Below the pieces are notes generated by a model. That model saw only the letters and a program-made list of their open reading frames with translations. It searched no databases and was not told the DNA's origin. A DNA stretch of 46,870 nucleotides from Gammaproteobacteria bacterium UBA2675 (lineage in GTDB: Bacteria; Pseudomonadota; Gammaproteobacteria; Pseudomonadales; Pseudohongiellaceae): assembly GCA_002354805.1 (NCBI GenBank), contig DEMH01000012.1, positions 205,383 through 252,252 on the forward strand, read 5' to 3'. This document shows, piece after piece, positions 8,380 through 16,242 of the stretch. The translations under genes and the position numbers were made by a program. Every line of letters starts with the position of its first letter. The first letter of the stretch is position 1.

Positions 8380-8889
8380 TTACCAATGGTGTAATTCGTA
8401 AACGATCTCTTGGTTATTCGTTTTTTTTACTTTTGGTAAACAACCGATATGCTCGCTCATAAGAATGCCGTGCTCGCCGTGTACATCGGCAATCGCCAGC
8501 GACACATCGGGCATCGACTGCACATAGCTCAGCAAGCTGTAGCGCTCTCGATTCCACAAGTCGCAATCAATTTTTAGCAGTGGGGCAGTCGCACTTAGCC
8601 ACAGATAACCCGAAGCTGAGGCCAGGGTAAGCAAACCAGCGGCACGGCAAAGCGCGGCTCGGTTATCAAACTGCTGGACCCCTGAACCCTCGGCACTATA
8701 CTCGGCTGATCCGTGCAGGTATGGTGCCACCTGGGAGTGCCAGGTGGTGATGATCGACTCGGCCTCGGCGGCGTCAACAAACTCAGCCTTTGCCAAGGCG
8801 CTGGCTAAGCGCGAAGGTAATTGCCCCATGATGTCCTGATGCGTCCGGCGGAGCTGGTTGTCGCGTAGCTTTTGCTCAAGTGAAGTCAT
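8380..8889 (-). CDS. Hypothetical protein
   Basis: A 169-residue protein with no signal peptide. It is predicted mostly helical, with a moderately hydrophobic middle (AALCRAAGLLTLASASGYLWLSATAPLL, about 79-106) that could be one membrane hairpin or a buried helix. The ribosome binding site before ATG 8889 is weak (AGGCGATAGGA). It lies 128 bp upstream of the zinc-ribbon gene on the same strand, so co-regulation is possible. No known domain recognised. Codon use and length make it likely real, but evidence is limited. Confidence 0.55.
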   Translation of the reverse strand: MTSLEQKLRDNQLRRTHQDIMGQLPSRLASALAKAEFVDAAEAESIITTWHSQVAPYLHGSAEYSAEGSGVQQFDNRAALCRAAGLLTLASASGYLWLSATAPLLKIDCDLWNRERYSLLSYVQSMPDVSLAIADVHGEHGILMSEHIGCLPKVKKTNNQEIVYELHHW

Positions 8890-9134
8890 TCCTATCGCCT
8901 AATTTGTAAATATATTTGCCGGAAGCGGCATGGTCACAGCAATATAACAACAAGACTGAAGTTTCACGAACTTATGATTTGCTTCAGGCGGATGAAATTT
9001 TGAACATGAGTGTCAATATTGCGCCAGATTCATTTATTGGATAGGCTGATAGTCTTGGTAGGTCCGCGAACCTGGGTGACAAAATTGTGAGAGGCGGCGC
9101 GCACTGGCAATGGTTCCCGGTCTGGAGAGAAAAT

Positions 9135-9685
9135 ATGCGTGCTGTTTTGACTGAGCCCCGACATCGTTGGAAAAAGTCTGTTGTGCCAATTCTGGGATCG
9201 GCAGCGTTACTGGCAACGGTCTCAGCGCAGGCCGCCGACCCGATCGATATCAATCCAGAAACTTATTGCCAGTGGCCCGAGGGTCAGCGTGTATCGCTGC
9301 TCGCCTCCGCTGTAGGCAGCGGCTGGTCGGATCTCGATGTTAATGGCAGCGCCTGATCGAGCGGTTAATGACGCGGTCGGTGCCAATTTACGCCAGTGCC
9401 GCCGAGCATCAGATAGTCGTCATGGAGACTTTTTTGTCGGCTGATGATAAGAATCGCGAGATCGGTATAGCCTTTATCGAGGCGCTGCATGCGCTGGAGA
9501 GTTCCACGTTGGCTCTTGTTTCCGGAGACGCCGCGCCTGCATTCAACGAGCAAAATCAAGCACTTTATGATGCCTTTCATGATTTTATGTCCGCGCTTAA
9601 AGCGTCGCTCTTTTCTCCTGATTTTGAAAAAGCGATTGGTCGGCGGCTGACGCCTTATTGCGCCGATCTGATGGCCGAACTATAG
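9135..9685 (+). pseudogene. Small exported protein gene split by a frameshift near 9341-9355
   Basis: The first part starts at ATG 9135 behind GGAG (9124-9127) and gives a convincing signal peptide (KKSVVPILGSAALLATVSAQA, shown in part) and mature N-terminus, then stops at TGA 9354-9356. The second part continues in the -1 frame from about 9344 (WQRLIERLMTRSVPIYAS...) to TAG 9685. The two join smoothly as one protein of about 180 residues if one base is missing near 9341-9355. No slippery heptamer is present, so programmed frameshifting is unlikely. It could be a genuine null allele or a sequence error. An alternative is two small genes, the second starting at ATG 9368 without a good ribosome site. 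Family unknown. Confidence 0.6.
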
Positions 9686-9727
9686 CGGCAACAGGGTTAA
9701 AGTCCGGGCTTAAAATGGGGGGCTACG

Positions 9728-11047
9728 ATGACTATGAGATGGCGCTTCGTGTACAAATTTATTATTGGTTCTGTCGTTTTTGCAGCCGCCGCACCGGTTG
9801 TCGCGCAGCCGCTGCAAGAGAATTTCCTGCGGATCGTGTCTCCCTATGTGCTCATGGCAGATCGTCACGGCGTGTCGGACCCAGCGGAGATGCCGGTTCC
9901 CCGGGCCAATGCTCCGGCCTGTTTCAAAGCCTATGAGGATATCCGCAAGATATCCCAGTTACACGATCTGGTCACCGCCCGGATGGAGCAGACACAGGCG
10001 ATAGTGGCCGCTGAGCCTGCCGTCTACCAGCGTCGGATAAGCGACGAATACCGAGCGACGCTATCCGGCGACCTTCGCTATCATGTAGCGGAAACCGTCG
10101 ACAGCATTGCAGTGCTTCCTTACTGCCGTGGATTATATCTTCAGACTGATTATGCAATTTACTGTTCGGACGAAGAGAGTCCGCGCAACGGATTCTGTGG
10201 TGCAGGGCCGGGGCAGCCGCCGGAAGGGGTTTTCCTCACCGATGATGATCAGGCTTTTGGCAGGGCGCTGTCGAGGGAAATGCTGGCGCACCTTGCTACC
10301 AAGGGTAATGACATGACGCTAAGCCGGTTCAAGGTGGCAGCGTTTCAGAATTTCGACGGCACGACCTATACCGCAACCGATGGAGACAGAAACAGCGAAG
10401 CCGAATTGCCCGACCTTGCATCCCGGGCCTGGGTGCGACTCTATAGACGCACTGCCTCAGAGGCTGGAGGCTTGCTTAGCCAGGGCTGGTTGGGTGATCC
10501 CGATGCGCAAATGAAGGCCGCGCATTGGAAGGTGGTTATCGAGCCCGCCCAGTATGAGTCGGTGGAAGTAGATGAGTTGGGTGGCGATCCGGAAGCTGCC
10601 AGCGCGTTGGGGCTGGAGCTACGTTTCGGTCCGTTCATTCAGTTGCCTCGCCTGCGGATTGCGATCGAGTTGCCTCATCACATGATTGCCGGAAACGCAG
10701 CTGTTCTATCGGTCGAAGACAAAAACGGTCGGATGGTCGGTCTCACCACTCCGCTTTCGCTTATACCGCCTGACACCTTGAGCGGACGATTCGGTGCCGA
10801 AGCGAGCAGCACCTCCTGGCTATGGTCCTTTCCTGTGGCAGAAGAGTGGAGGACTATTCGTGCCGCTGAAGGAGGCTCACTGATCGTAGGCATTCCAATC
10901 CTGATGCCCGATGGAAGTCGCGAGCAACTTGATATCCGCGCGCCGCTGTTTGGACTGGAACAGGCGCTGAAGACATTTGCCGCAATCCAGCAAGAGATTG
11001 CGGCTGAATATCATGCGGGTGTGACCAGGGCTGGTAGCCACGACTAA
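9728..11047 (+). CDS. Exported protein of unknown function
   Basis: A 439-residue protein. ATG 9728 is preceded by a strong G-rich ribosome site (GGGGGG at 9717-9722). The signal peptide is MTMRWRFVYKFIIGSVVFAAAAPVVAQ. The mature protein has helical N-terminal and beta-rich C-terminal halves, with four Cys (PACFKAY, LPYCRG, YAIYCSDE, NGFCGAG) in the first half. It follows the frameshifted exported-protein gene by 42 bp in the same direction, so they may form an operon. It converges on the DUF222-HNH gene with only 13 bp between stops. No known family. Confidence 0.7.
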   Translation: MTMRWRFVYKFIIGSVVFAAAAPVVAQPLQENFLRIVSPYVLMADRHGVSDPAEMPVPRANAPACFKAYEDIRKISQLHDLVTARMEQTQAIVAAEPAVYQRRISDEYRATLSGDLRYHVAETVDSIAVLPYCRGLYLQTDYAIYCSDEESPRNGFCGAGPGQPPEGVFLTDDDQAFGRALSREMLAHLATKGNDMTLSRFKVAAFQNFDGTTYTATDGDRNSEAELPDLASRAWVRLYRRTASEAGGLLSQGWLGDPDAQMKAAHWKVVIEPAQYESVEVDELGGDPEAASALGLELRFGPFIQLPRLRIAIELPHHMIAGNAAVLSVEDKNGRMVGLTTPLSLIPPDTLSGRFGAEASSTSWLWSFPVAEEWRTIRAAEGGSLIVGIPILMPDGSREQLDIRAPLFGLEQALKTFAAIQQEIAAEYHAGVTRAGSHD

Positions 11048-11060
11048 GGAGGTGCCAGCA

Positions 11061-12617
11061 TCAAGGCTCGCCACCTCTGCAGTCCTGCAATCCAGCCGCC
11101 GCCAACGAATAATCCATCCGTTCCCCCATCCATCGGGTCACGGCGGTGCGTTCATCAATGACCACGCCCATGTGCTGATGCTGGCGTTCAATTGCCAGGC
11201 CTTCGATCTCGGCCTCCTGCTCACTGAACTGGGGGAAGAGCGCTCTGGGCAGGGTTTTCTGGTCCGGCCGGCGAAACTCGATGTGGCCGGCACCGTGGTT
11301 GATCAATTCAAAATCCTGTTCATGCACCAGCCGATGGTGTCGCCGGCACAGCAAAACCAGATTATCCAGCCGGGTTTCGCCGCCATCACACCAGTGCTCG
11401 ATGTGGTGCGCGTCAACAAAGCGGGTCTGGGTGCAGCCGGGGAACCGACAGCCACCATCGCGGCGGGTGAGGGCGCGGCGCATGGCCGGTGAGATACTGC
11501 GGGTCTTGCGGCCGACATTCAGCACATTGCCGTCACTGTCCTCAAGCACCGTGGTCAGGGCGGTATCACAGGCGAGCCGGCGGGCCGCGACAGGTGACAG
11601 AAAAGGCCCTTGCTCAATGCTGCTGTGATGCGCGCTACCCGGATTGAGCGTGTCCTTTTCAATATGGACGACCAGCTGGTGGCGTTGTGGCGGAGTCAGT
11701 GGCGACAACCTCTGTTCACTTTGCACAATGCTCTGCTCAGCCAGCAACACCAGAGCGTCGGCGCGTTTCTGCGCGAAGGTATCCGCTTGCGGCGAATCGG
11801 AAAACGTTTCCGCTGAAACGTCTTGTTCGGATGCTGTTCCCTGACTGGCAGAAAACGTTTCCGCTGAAACGTTTTTGCGCGCATCCTGCTGATTGTTGCC
11901 CACGTCCGGGTCCGCATCGGCCTTTGCGCCGGCATCGGCGTCGGCCTGCGAGGCACCATCCTCATCCGGCTGCTGTAGCTGCGCAAACGCCGCGTCTATA
12001 GTCTTGATAAACACCGCACCGTCTTCGGGCGTCAACCGGCCGCGAATCACCAGCATGCCACCTTCGTCGTAGTACCAGCGCAGTTCCCGGCTGGCAAACT
12101 GGGCAGCCGCCGCATCGTCCTTGCGTCCGCCCGCCTGGCCCTGCGCCAGACGTTCCACACGCTGATATTTGCGCACCAGGTTCTCCACGTGCTGGGCGGT
12201 GCCGTGGCGGGCAATGTTCAGCAGCTGGGCCTCGTTCTGCGGCGTGGCGCTGCGGGTCATGGCTCGTACCTTGGAATAGCTGATGGCACCACTGGCAAAG
12301 GCGCTGTCGATCTGTGGCAGCTTGGCAAGACATTTTGCCACCCGCACTTTCTCGCGGGCGGCTCCCAGATCAATGCCGCAATAATAATTGAGCCAGTGTG
12401 CCGGCGACTTGATGGCTCCGCCATCGGCCCAGGCTTCGCGTTCAATCAGCGCGGCCAGCAGTGTCAGGAAACGATGCTGGGCTGCATTGATATGGCCGGC
12501 GAGGGTGGTGATGGCTGCGACCAGCGCGTTGGTATCATTCGGAATGTCAGTGCTGGCCGGGGAAGTGGCTGAAAAAGTTGACTGCGCAGTAGCCGAAACG
12601 GTCGTTTTAGCGTACAT
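11061..12617 (-). CDS. DUF222 domain / HNH endonuclease family protein (13E12-type)
   Basis: A 518-residue protein. The N-terminal half fits DUF222 (AQHRFLTLLAALIEREAW, SPAHWLNYYCGIDLGAAREKVRVAKCLAKLP in parts, RWYYDEGGMLVIRGRL). The C-terminal part has the HNH core: CRFPGC, DAHHIEHWCDGGETRLDN and LVLLCRRHHRLVHE, with the paired cysteines of a zinc-bound HNH nuclease. A variable acidic linker between them carries two VSAETF repeats. ATG 12617 is chosen because AGGAG lies upstream and the extra 25 codons of the longer frame run through the promoter. A LexA-like box sits 28 bp upstream, suggesting DNA-damage control. Biological role of this nuclease family is poorly known. Confidence 0.88.
   Translation of the reverse strand: MYAKTTVSATAQSTFSATSPASTDIPNDTNALVAAITTLAGHINAAQHRFLTLLAALIEREAWADGGAIKSPAHWLNYYCGIDLGAAREKVRVAKCLAKLPQIDSAFASGAISYSKVRAMTRSATPQNEAQLLNIARHGTAQHVENLVRKYQRVERLAQGQAGGRKDDAAAAQFASRELRWYYDEGGMLVIRGRLTPEDGAVFIKTIDAAFAQLQQPDEDGASQADADAGAKADADPDVGNNQQDARKNVSAETFSASQGTASEQDVSAETFSDSPQADTFAQKRADALVLLAEQSIVQSEQRLSPLTPPQRHQLVVHIEKDTLNPGSAHHSSIEQGPFLSPVAARRLACDTALTTVLEDSDGNVLNVGRKTRSISPAMRRALTRRDGGCRFPGCTQTRFVDAHHIEHWCDGGETRLDNLVLLCRRHHRLVHEQDFELINHGAGHIEFRRPDQKTLPRALFPQFSEQEAEIEGLAIERQHQHMGVVIDERTAVTRWMGERMDYSLAAAGLQDCRGGEP
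11800..11872 (-). repeat. Two 22-bp direct repeats encoding VSAETF in the nuclease linker
   Basis: Positions 11800-11821 and 11851-11872 are identical 22-mers beginning GAAAACGTTTCCGCTGAAAC, 51 bp (17 codons) apart. Each contains the self-complementary octamer AAACGTTT and ends in a near-copy of it. In the gene they encode VSAETF twice within the linker between DUF222 and HNH. They could be a protein linker repeat, an intragenic inserted DNA element, or both. Confidence 0.85.
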
Positions 12618-12644
12618 TTTCGAAACTCCTGGTGGAAATATAAA

Positions 12645-12664
12645 TACTGGTTGTATATACAGTA
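12645..12664. promoter_or_regulatory. LexA (SOS) box upstream of the DUF222-HNH gene
   Basis: The 20-mer TACTGGTTGTATATACAGTA matches the gammaproteobacterial LexA consensus TACTGTATATATATACAGTA at 17 of 20 positions and keeps the essential CTG-N10-CAG. It lies 28 bp upstream of the DUF222-HNH start codon on the minus strand and about 80 bp upstream of the divergent membrane-protein gene at 12746. Confidence 0.78.
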
Positions 12665-12745
12665 TTGTAGTATGTTCGCTCCGGATTATCATGCGCCTGC
12701 AGCAATTTGGATAAACGGATCAAAACACTCAAGGTACCGTCAGGC

Positions 12746-13315
12746 ATGTCTATTCTTGACTGGCTAGAAGCCATCATCAAACTGGGCATTCCCATGTCTG
12801 TGCTGGGCTGGCTGATGTTCAACTGGCCTGCGGCGCCGGGCAGCTGTCGCGCGAGACCGGCCACAAGGCCATTCCAGCGCCATGATGAACTCAAAAAGCA
12901 GCACAAGACGAACAAAAGCAAACAAGGCAACTATCTGTACATGCAGTGGCCGTTCTTCGGTGGCGGTTTTTATGGCCTGGCAGTACTGTGGACACTGCTG
13001 GTGATTGAAATCAGAGAAATGATCGGCTTCATCTTCAATTTCGATCTGGCGGCCTTGCTGGCCAACGGGATTGTTGGGCTGTTGGTCAATCTGGTGGTCT
13101 CGCAACTGGGTAACGTGGTTGCCGCCTTTATGTGGCTCGGTTACTGGCCTGATGGCGGTGGCTCGTCGGTGATTATCTGGGTGGGTATTGCCTATACCGG
13201 TTACCTGCTGGGTATTCATCTGGCGCGAGAAGGCGAAAGCATGCACAGCCTGGCAGATCTGAAAAGCCGCATCAGACTGCGCCTGCAGGGCACCAATGAC
13301 AAGGAAGCCGAGTGA
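12746..13315 (+). CDS. Multi-pass membrane protein of unknown function with a double (compensating) frameshift
   Basis: A 189-residue protein from ATG 12746; a TTG at 12707 would add 13 residues but looks less likely. Membrane segments lie near residues 12-28, 75-90, 95-120 and 128-155. The stretch from about 12830 to 12873 reads as a Pro/Arg/Cys-rich string (PAAPGSCRARPATRPF), whereas the -1 frame reads GAGQLSRETGHKAI, a far more natural loop, before meeting a stop. A one-base loss near 12825-12832 and a one-base gain near 12871-12875 would restore the frame on both sides. The stop overlaps the GTG of the next gene (GTGA), so the pair is coupled. Confidence 0.65.
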   Translation: MSILDWLEAIIKLGIPMSVLGWLMFNWPAAPGSCRARPATRPFQRHDELKKQHKTNKSKQGNYLYMQWPFFGGGFYGLAVLWTLLVIEIREMIGFIFNFDLAALLANGIVGLLVNLVVSQLGNVVAAFMWLGYWPDGGGSSVIIWVGIAYTGYLLGIHLAREGESMHSLADLKSRIRLRLQGTNDKEAE

Positions 13316-13658
13316 TCGCACCCCTGTTCACCATCGCGGCACTGATCGAAGCACTGACCTGGGCCGGTCTGCTGCTGGGCATGTTCCTGAATTACGTCAC
13401 CGAAACCACTAATTTGGGCGTGTGGCTGTTTGGCCGTCTGCACGGCGGTGCCTTTCTGTTTTATGTGGTGGTCACGGTGATTGCCGCCTGGCGTCTGCGC
13501 TGGCCATATTGGCGGCCATCCCGCCGCTGGTCACGCTGACGGTGGAGATCTGGTTCCGGAGACTGGGGCTGCTGACGCCCGCATCCGTCCCCGCGCTGCA
13601 AGCGCAGCGCGCGCAACAAGAGCCGCTTCAGAAAATCAATCGTGACCAGTTGCCATAA
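13312..13658 (+). pseudogene. DUF3817 family membrane protein, frameshifted near 13500
   Basis: The start (GTG 13312, overlapping the preceding stop) reads MIAPLFTIAALIEALTWAGL and then YVTETTNLGVWLFGRLHGG, the signature of small DUF3817 membrane proteins. Around 13495-13510 the frame breaks: the original frame ends at TGA 13539 with an Arg/Trp-rich tail, while the -1 frame continues as ALAILAAIPPLVTLTVEIWF, the expected last membrane helix and EIW motif, to TAA 13658. One missing base explains this. The restored protein is about 115 residues. Its end overlaps the convergent epimerase-fusion gene by 31 bp. Confidence 0.75.
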
Positions 13659-16096
13659 TCTCCGTTGACCGGGCCGCGCGGAATGCTGGCAACCATAATC
13701 AGGGCCGCGACCAGCAGTGTGACACCCGTCACCAGGAGACTGCCCTCCAGCACCAGTGCGCAGATCATCAGCCCCAGCGCCAGAAACAGGTTCAGGAAAC
13801 GCAACGGTCGGGCGACTTCTGCCAGCGCGGTCACGGATACGGTAATCACCAGCGCGCCGCTCAGGTGATGCGCGTCGGCCATGCCGCCGGTCACGCCCAG
13901 CAGTATGCGAGTGAACATCAACAGCGCACCCAGCGCAATGCAGAGCAGCAGCGGATAACACAGTCTGACACCGCCAGTGAATATATCGCGGATGATGGCC
14001 AGCGGCGGACGCTGGAAGTCATCGATAGCATCATCCTGGCAACCTTTACTGCCATCATCGGTGTCACCGAAGGCGAAGGTGCGCAGCAGGGAATGTCCCT
14101 GCCGTTTGCGGCGTGCCAGGAACTGGCAGGTGGCAAGAATCTCATCCAGTGAGAATGGAATCTGCAGCAGCATCGCAGCCGCCACCATCAGACACAGGGT
14201 GCACCAGGTGTCGAGCAGAATGGGCTGAATGATGATGAAGGTAATCGAAACCGTGCCTAGTGGCACAATCAGAATGCCAAACAGTATTGTCAGCCAGGGC
14301 ATGGTTCGCCAGCGACTGGATGAGCCAATCAGTCCGACAAGAATCTCCAGCAGGTAAACCATTGCGCCGGCACCAGCATCGGGTACCGGCCAGGCCTCAG
14401 AAATAGAGGAGGTGATTATCTCCCCGGTACCGTTTTTACCGTCGCCATTTATGGCGCCCGCAAAGAATGGATCCCACACGGTGTCGATGTGCCCCAGCTG
14501 GTAGGCCGCCATGTAGGCGGAGATAAAAAAGCCAATCAGTGCCAGGATAATGATCGGTAGTCGCTGCGACCAGGTCGATGGCGAATACTGCCAGCCCGGC
14601 GGAACCGTTGGACCGGTCATCACTGCAACTGGCGACACCCCGGGGGCAGGGCGTAGCGCCACCGCAAAACCGGCAACCAGCGTACCCACGATACAGCCGT
14701 TTAGGTAGGCAGCAGGAGATGTACTCCAGAACACGAGCGGTGCCGACATTATCCACAGACCGACGATGGCTGTCGCCCATCTGGCGACCGGTAGGCGCCA
14801 GGACATCGATAACAGGGATAGCACGATGATGGCAGCGCCCGAGATCATGTCGCTGGTCACCATAGCCTGGGAATCATAGGCCAGGCGCGGCACCGAGAAC
14901 ATCAGCCAGCAGCCCAGGAATACATTGATCATGCTGCCCCACAAGTTGCGTGCGTGCTCGTCCCGGTACCACTTCTCGTGTGCCTTCAGCAGTTTGTCTG
15001 GGGCATCAACCTGTTCGTCGGCAACCGCCAGTGTGTCTGGCGGGCGCATGCCGTTGCGCTGATACCAGCCAACCGGATCTTTCTCCAGATTTTTGATCAT
15101 GGCTGGCAGCTTTTTGCTAATTGCGTGCTTCGGTTTCCAGCCGAGCAATTCACGCGCCTTGCTGATATCAAGCGCGTAATGGTCAGCCGCCAGATCAATA
15201 AGAAAGGGACGCACAAAAGGCTTTTCGCCGTGGTCTATGGCATCAGGTACTACCGGCTCGCTTTTTTCCTGCAACCAGGCGCCGGCTTTGGCAAGCGGCT
15301 GCGGCAGATTGACAGTTGTCCATTTGTCTTCGCCATGAATCAGTTTGCCCAGCGTGTCCTGCAGCTCCGAGTAGCTCATCACCTCGGGTTCGCCAGCCAG
15401 AATAACGCAGTCATCCGGCATCTCGTTGCGGCGATCAACACAGCGTTTAAAAAGATCCAGCATGTCATCCAGATGAATGAAAGACTGGCCAGCTTCTGTA
15501 TCTCCAGCATACAGGTGTGATTTCGGGTGGCGCTCATAAATCCAGGCAATTTGATGCGCCAGTGTTGGTACGGCGCTGCCATCGTCATACAGACCCGCCA
15601 GGTGCAGAAACGTGCAGGGGATCTGGCCACGTTGTTCGCGAATTTTTGCCTCGGTATCCGCTTTTGATTGAGGGTAGGCCCAGGCCGGCTTCAAAGGTGT
15701 GAGCTCGTTAATCGATTCACCGGGCGAGCAGGGCTGATGGACCAGCATGGTGCCAGAATAAATGAATCTTTCGACGTCAAAATCCCGCAGCGCATTGAGC
15801 AGCCTTTCAGAGCCGCGCACATTGACTTCATCATAGAGGGGCGATTTGTCACCGCTAAAGTCAAAGTAGGCGGCCAGGTGGATGACGACAGCAATTTTTT
15901 TGCCGTGTTTCTTGCGAAGCTGTCTAAAGGCTTCCGCCATGGACTCGTCCGATGTCAGATCGGCTACCACATCGGCAGGCGCATCACGATCGAGTCCTAT
16001 CACATGATAATCAGATGAGAGTGACTTGCCGAGCGCCTTACCGATGTTGCCGTTAGACCCGGTGATCAACACCAGTGGTTTCGACTGTCTGGCCAT
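13628..16096 (-). CDS. NAD-dependent epimerase/dehydratase fused to SPW-like and VKOR-like membrane domains
   Basis: An 822-residue protein. Residues 1-340 form an extended SDR: GSNGNIG (13-19) binds NAD(P), and YPQSK (141-145) supplies the catalytic Tyr and Lys. Residues 380-480 contain four membrane segments with a WGSMINVFLGCWLM start and IVGLWIMSAPLVF, resembling SPW repeats. Residues 510-645 resemble vitamin K epoxide reductase: YQLGHIDTVWDPFF and the redox-type CxxC at 632-635 (WCTLC). The extra loop cysteine pair used by classical VKORs is absent. A further membrane part reaches the C-terminus. AGGAGG precedes ATG 16096. The substrate is unknown; a membrane-bound nucleotide-sugar or lipid-linked role is possible. 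Confidence 0.82.
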   Translation of the reverse strand: MARQSKPLVLITGSNGNIGKALGKSLSSDYHVIGLDRDAPADVVADLTSDESMAEAFRQLRKKHGKKIAVVIHLAAYFDFSGDKSPLYDEVNVRGSERLLNALRDFDVERFIYSGTMLVHQPCSPGESINELTPLKPAWAYPQSKADTEAKIREQRGQIPCTFLHLAGLYDDGSAVPTLAHQIAWIYERHPKSHLYAGDTEAGQSFIHLDDMLDLFKRCVDRRNEMPDDCVILAGEPEVMSYSELQDTLGKLIHGEDKWTTVNLPQPLAKAGAWLQEKSEPVVPDAIDHGEKPFVRPFLIDLAADHYALDISKARELLGWKPKHAISKKLPAMIKNLEKDPVGWYQRNGMRPPDTLAVADEQVDAPDKLLKAHEKWYRDEHARNLWGSMINVFLGCWLMFSVPRLAYDSQAMVTSDMISGAAIIVLSLLSMSWRLPVARWATAIVGLWIMSAPLVFWSTSPAAYLNGCIVGTLVAGFAVALRPAPGVSPVAVMTGPTVPPGWQYSPSTWSQRLPIIILALIGFFISAYMAAYQLGHIDTVWDPFFAGAINGDGKNGTGEIITSSISEAWPVPDAGAGAMVYLLEILVGLIGSSSRWRTMPWLTILFGILIVPLGTVSITFIIIQPILLDTWCTLCLMVAAAMLLQIPFSLDEILATCQFLARRKRQGHSLLRTFAFGDTDDGSKGCQDDAIDDFQRPPLAIIRDIFTGGVRLCYPLLLCIALGALLMFTRILLGVTGGMADAHHLSGALVITVSVTALAEVARPLRFLNLFLALGLMICALVLEGSLLVTGVTLLVAALIMVASIPRGPVNGDYGNWSRLIF

Positions 16097-16242
16097 GGCT
16101 GCGCTCCTCCTGTCTTACTCCTTTTCAGCTTGATTCTGTCGTTACCGTAACACTTCCCGGACGCTATTTCATGTATTGCTGTCAGTTATGTTCGGCGATT
16201 ATGGACTGTATGGTGCTGAAATAAAGCCACTTTGAAATATTC

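Noticed and set aside
9341..9368. Programmed -1 frameshift between the two small frames
   Set aside because: There is no slippery heptamer such as A-AAA-AAG or similar at the junction; a simple indel explains it better.
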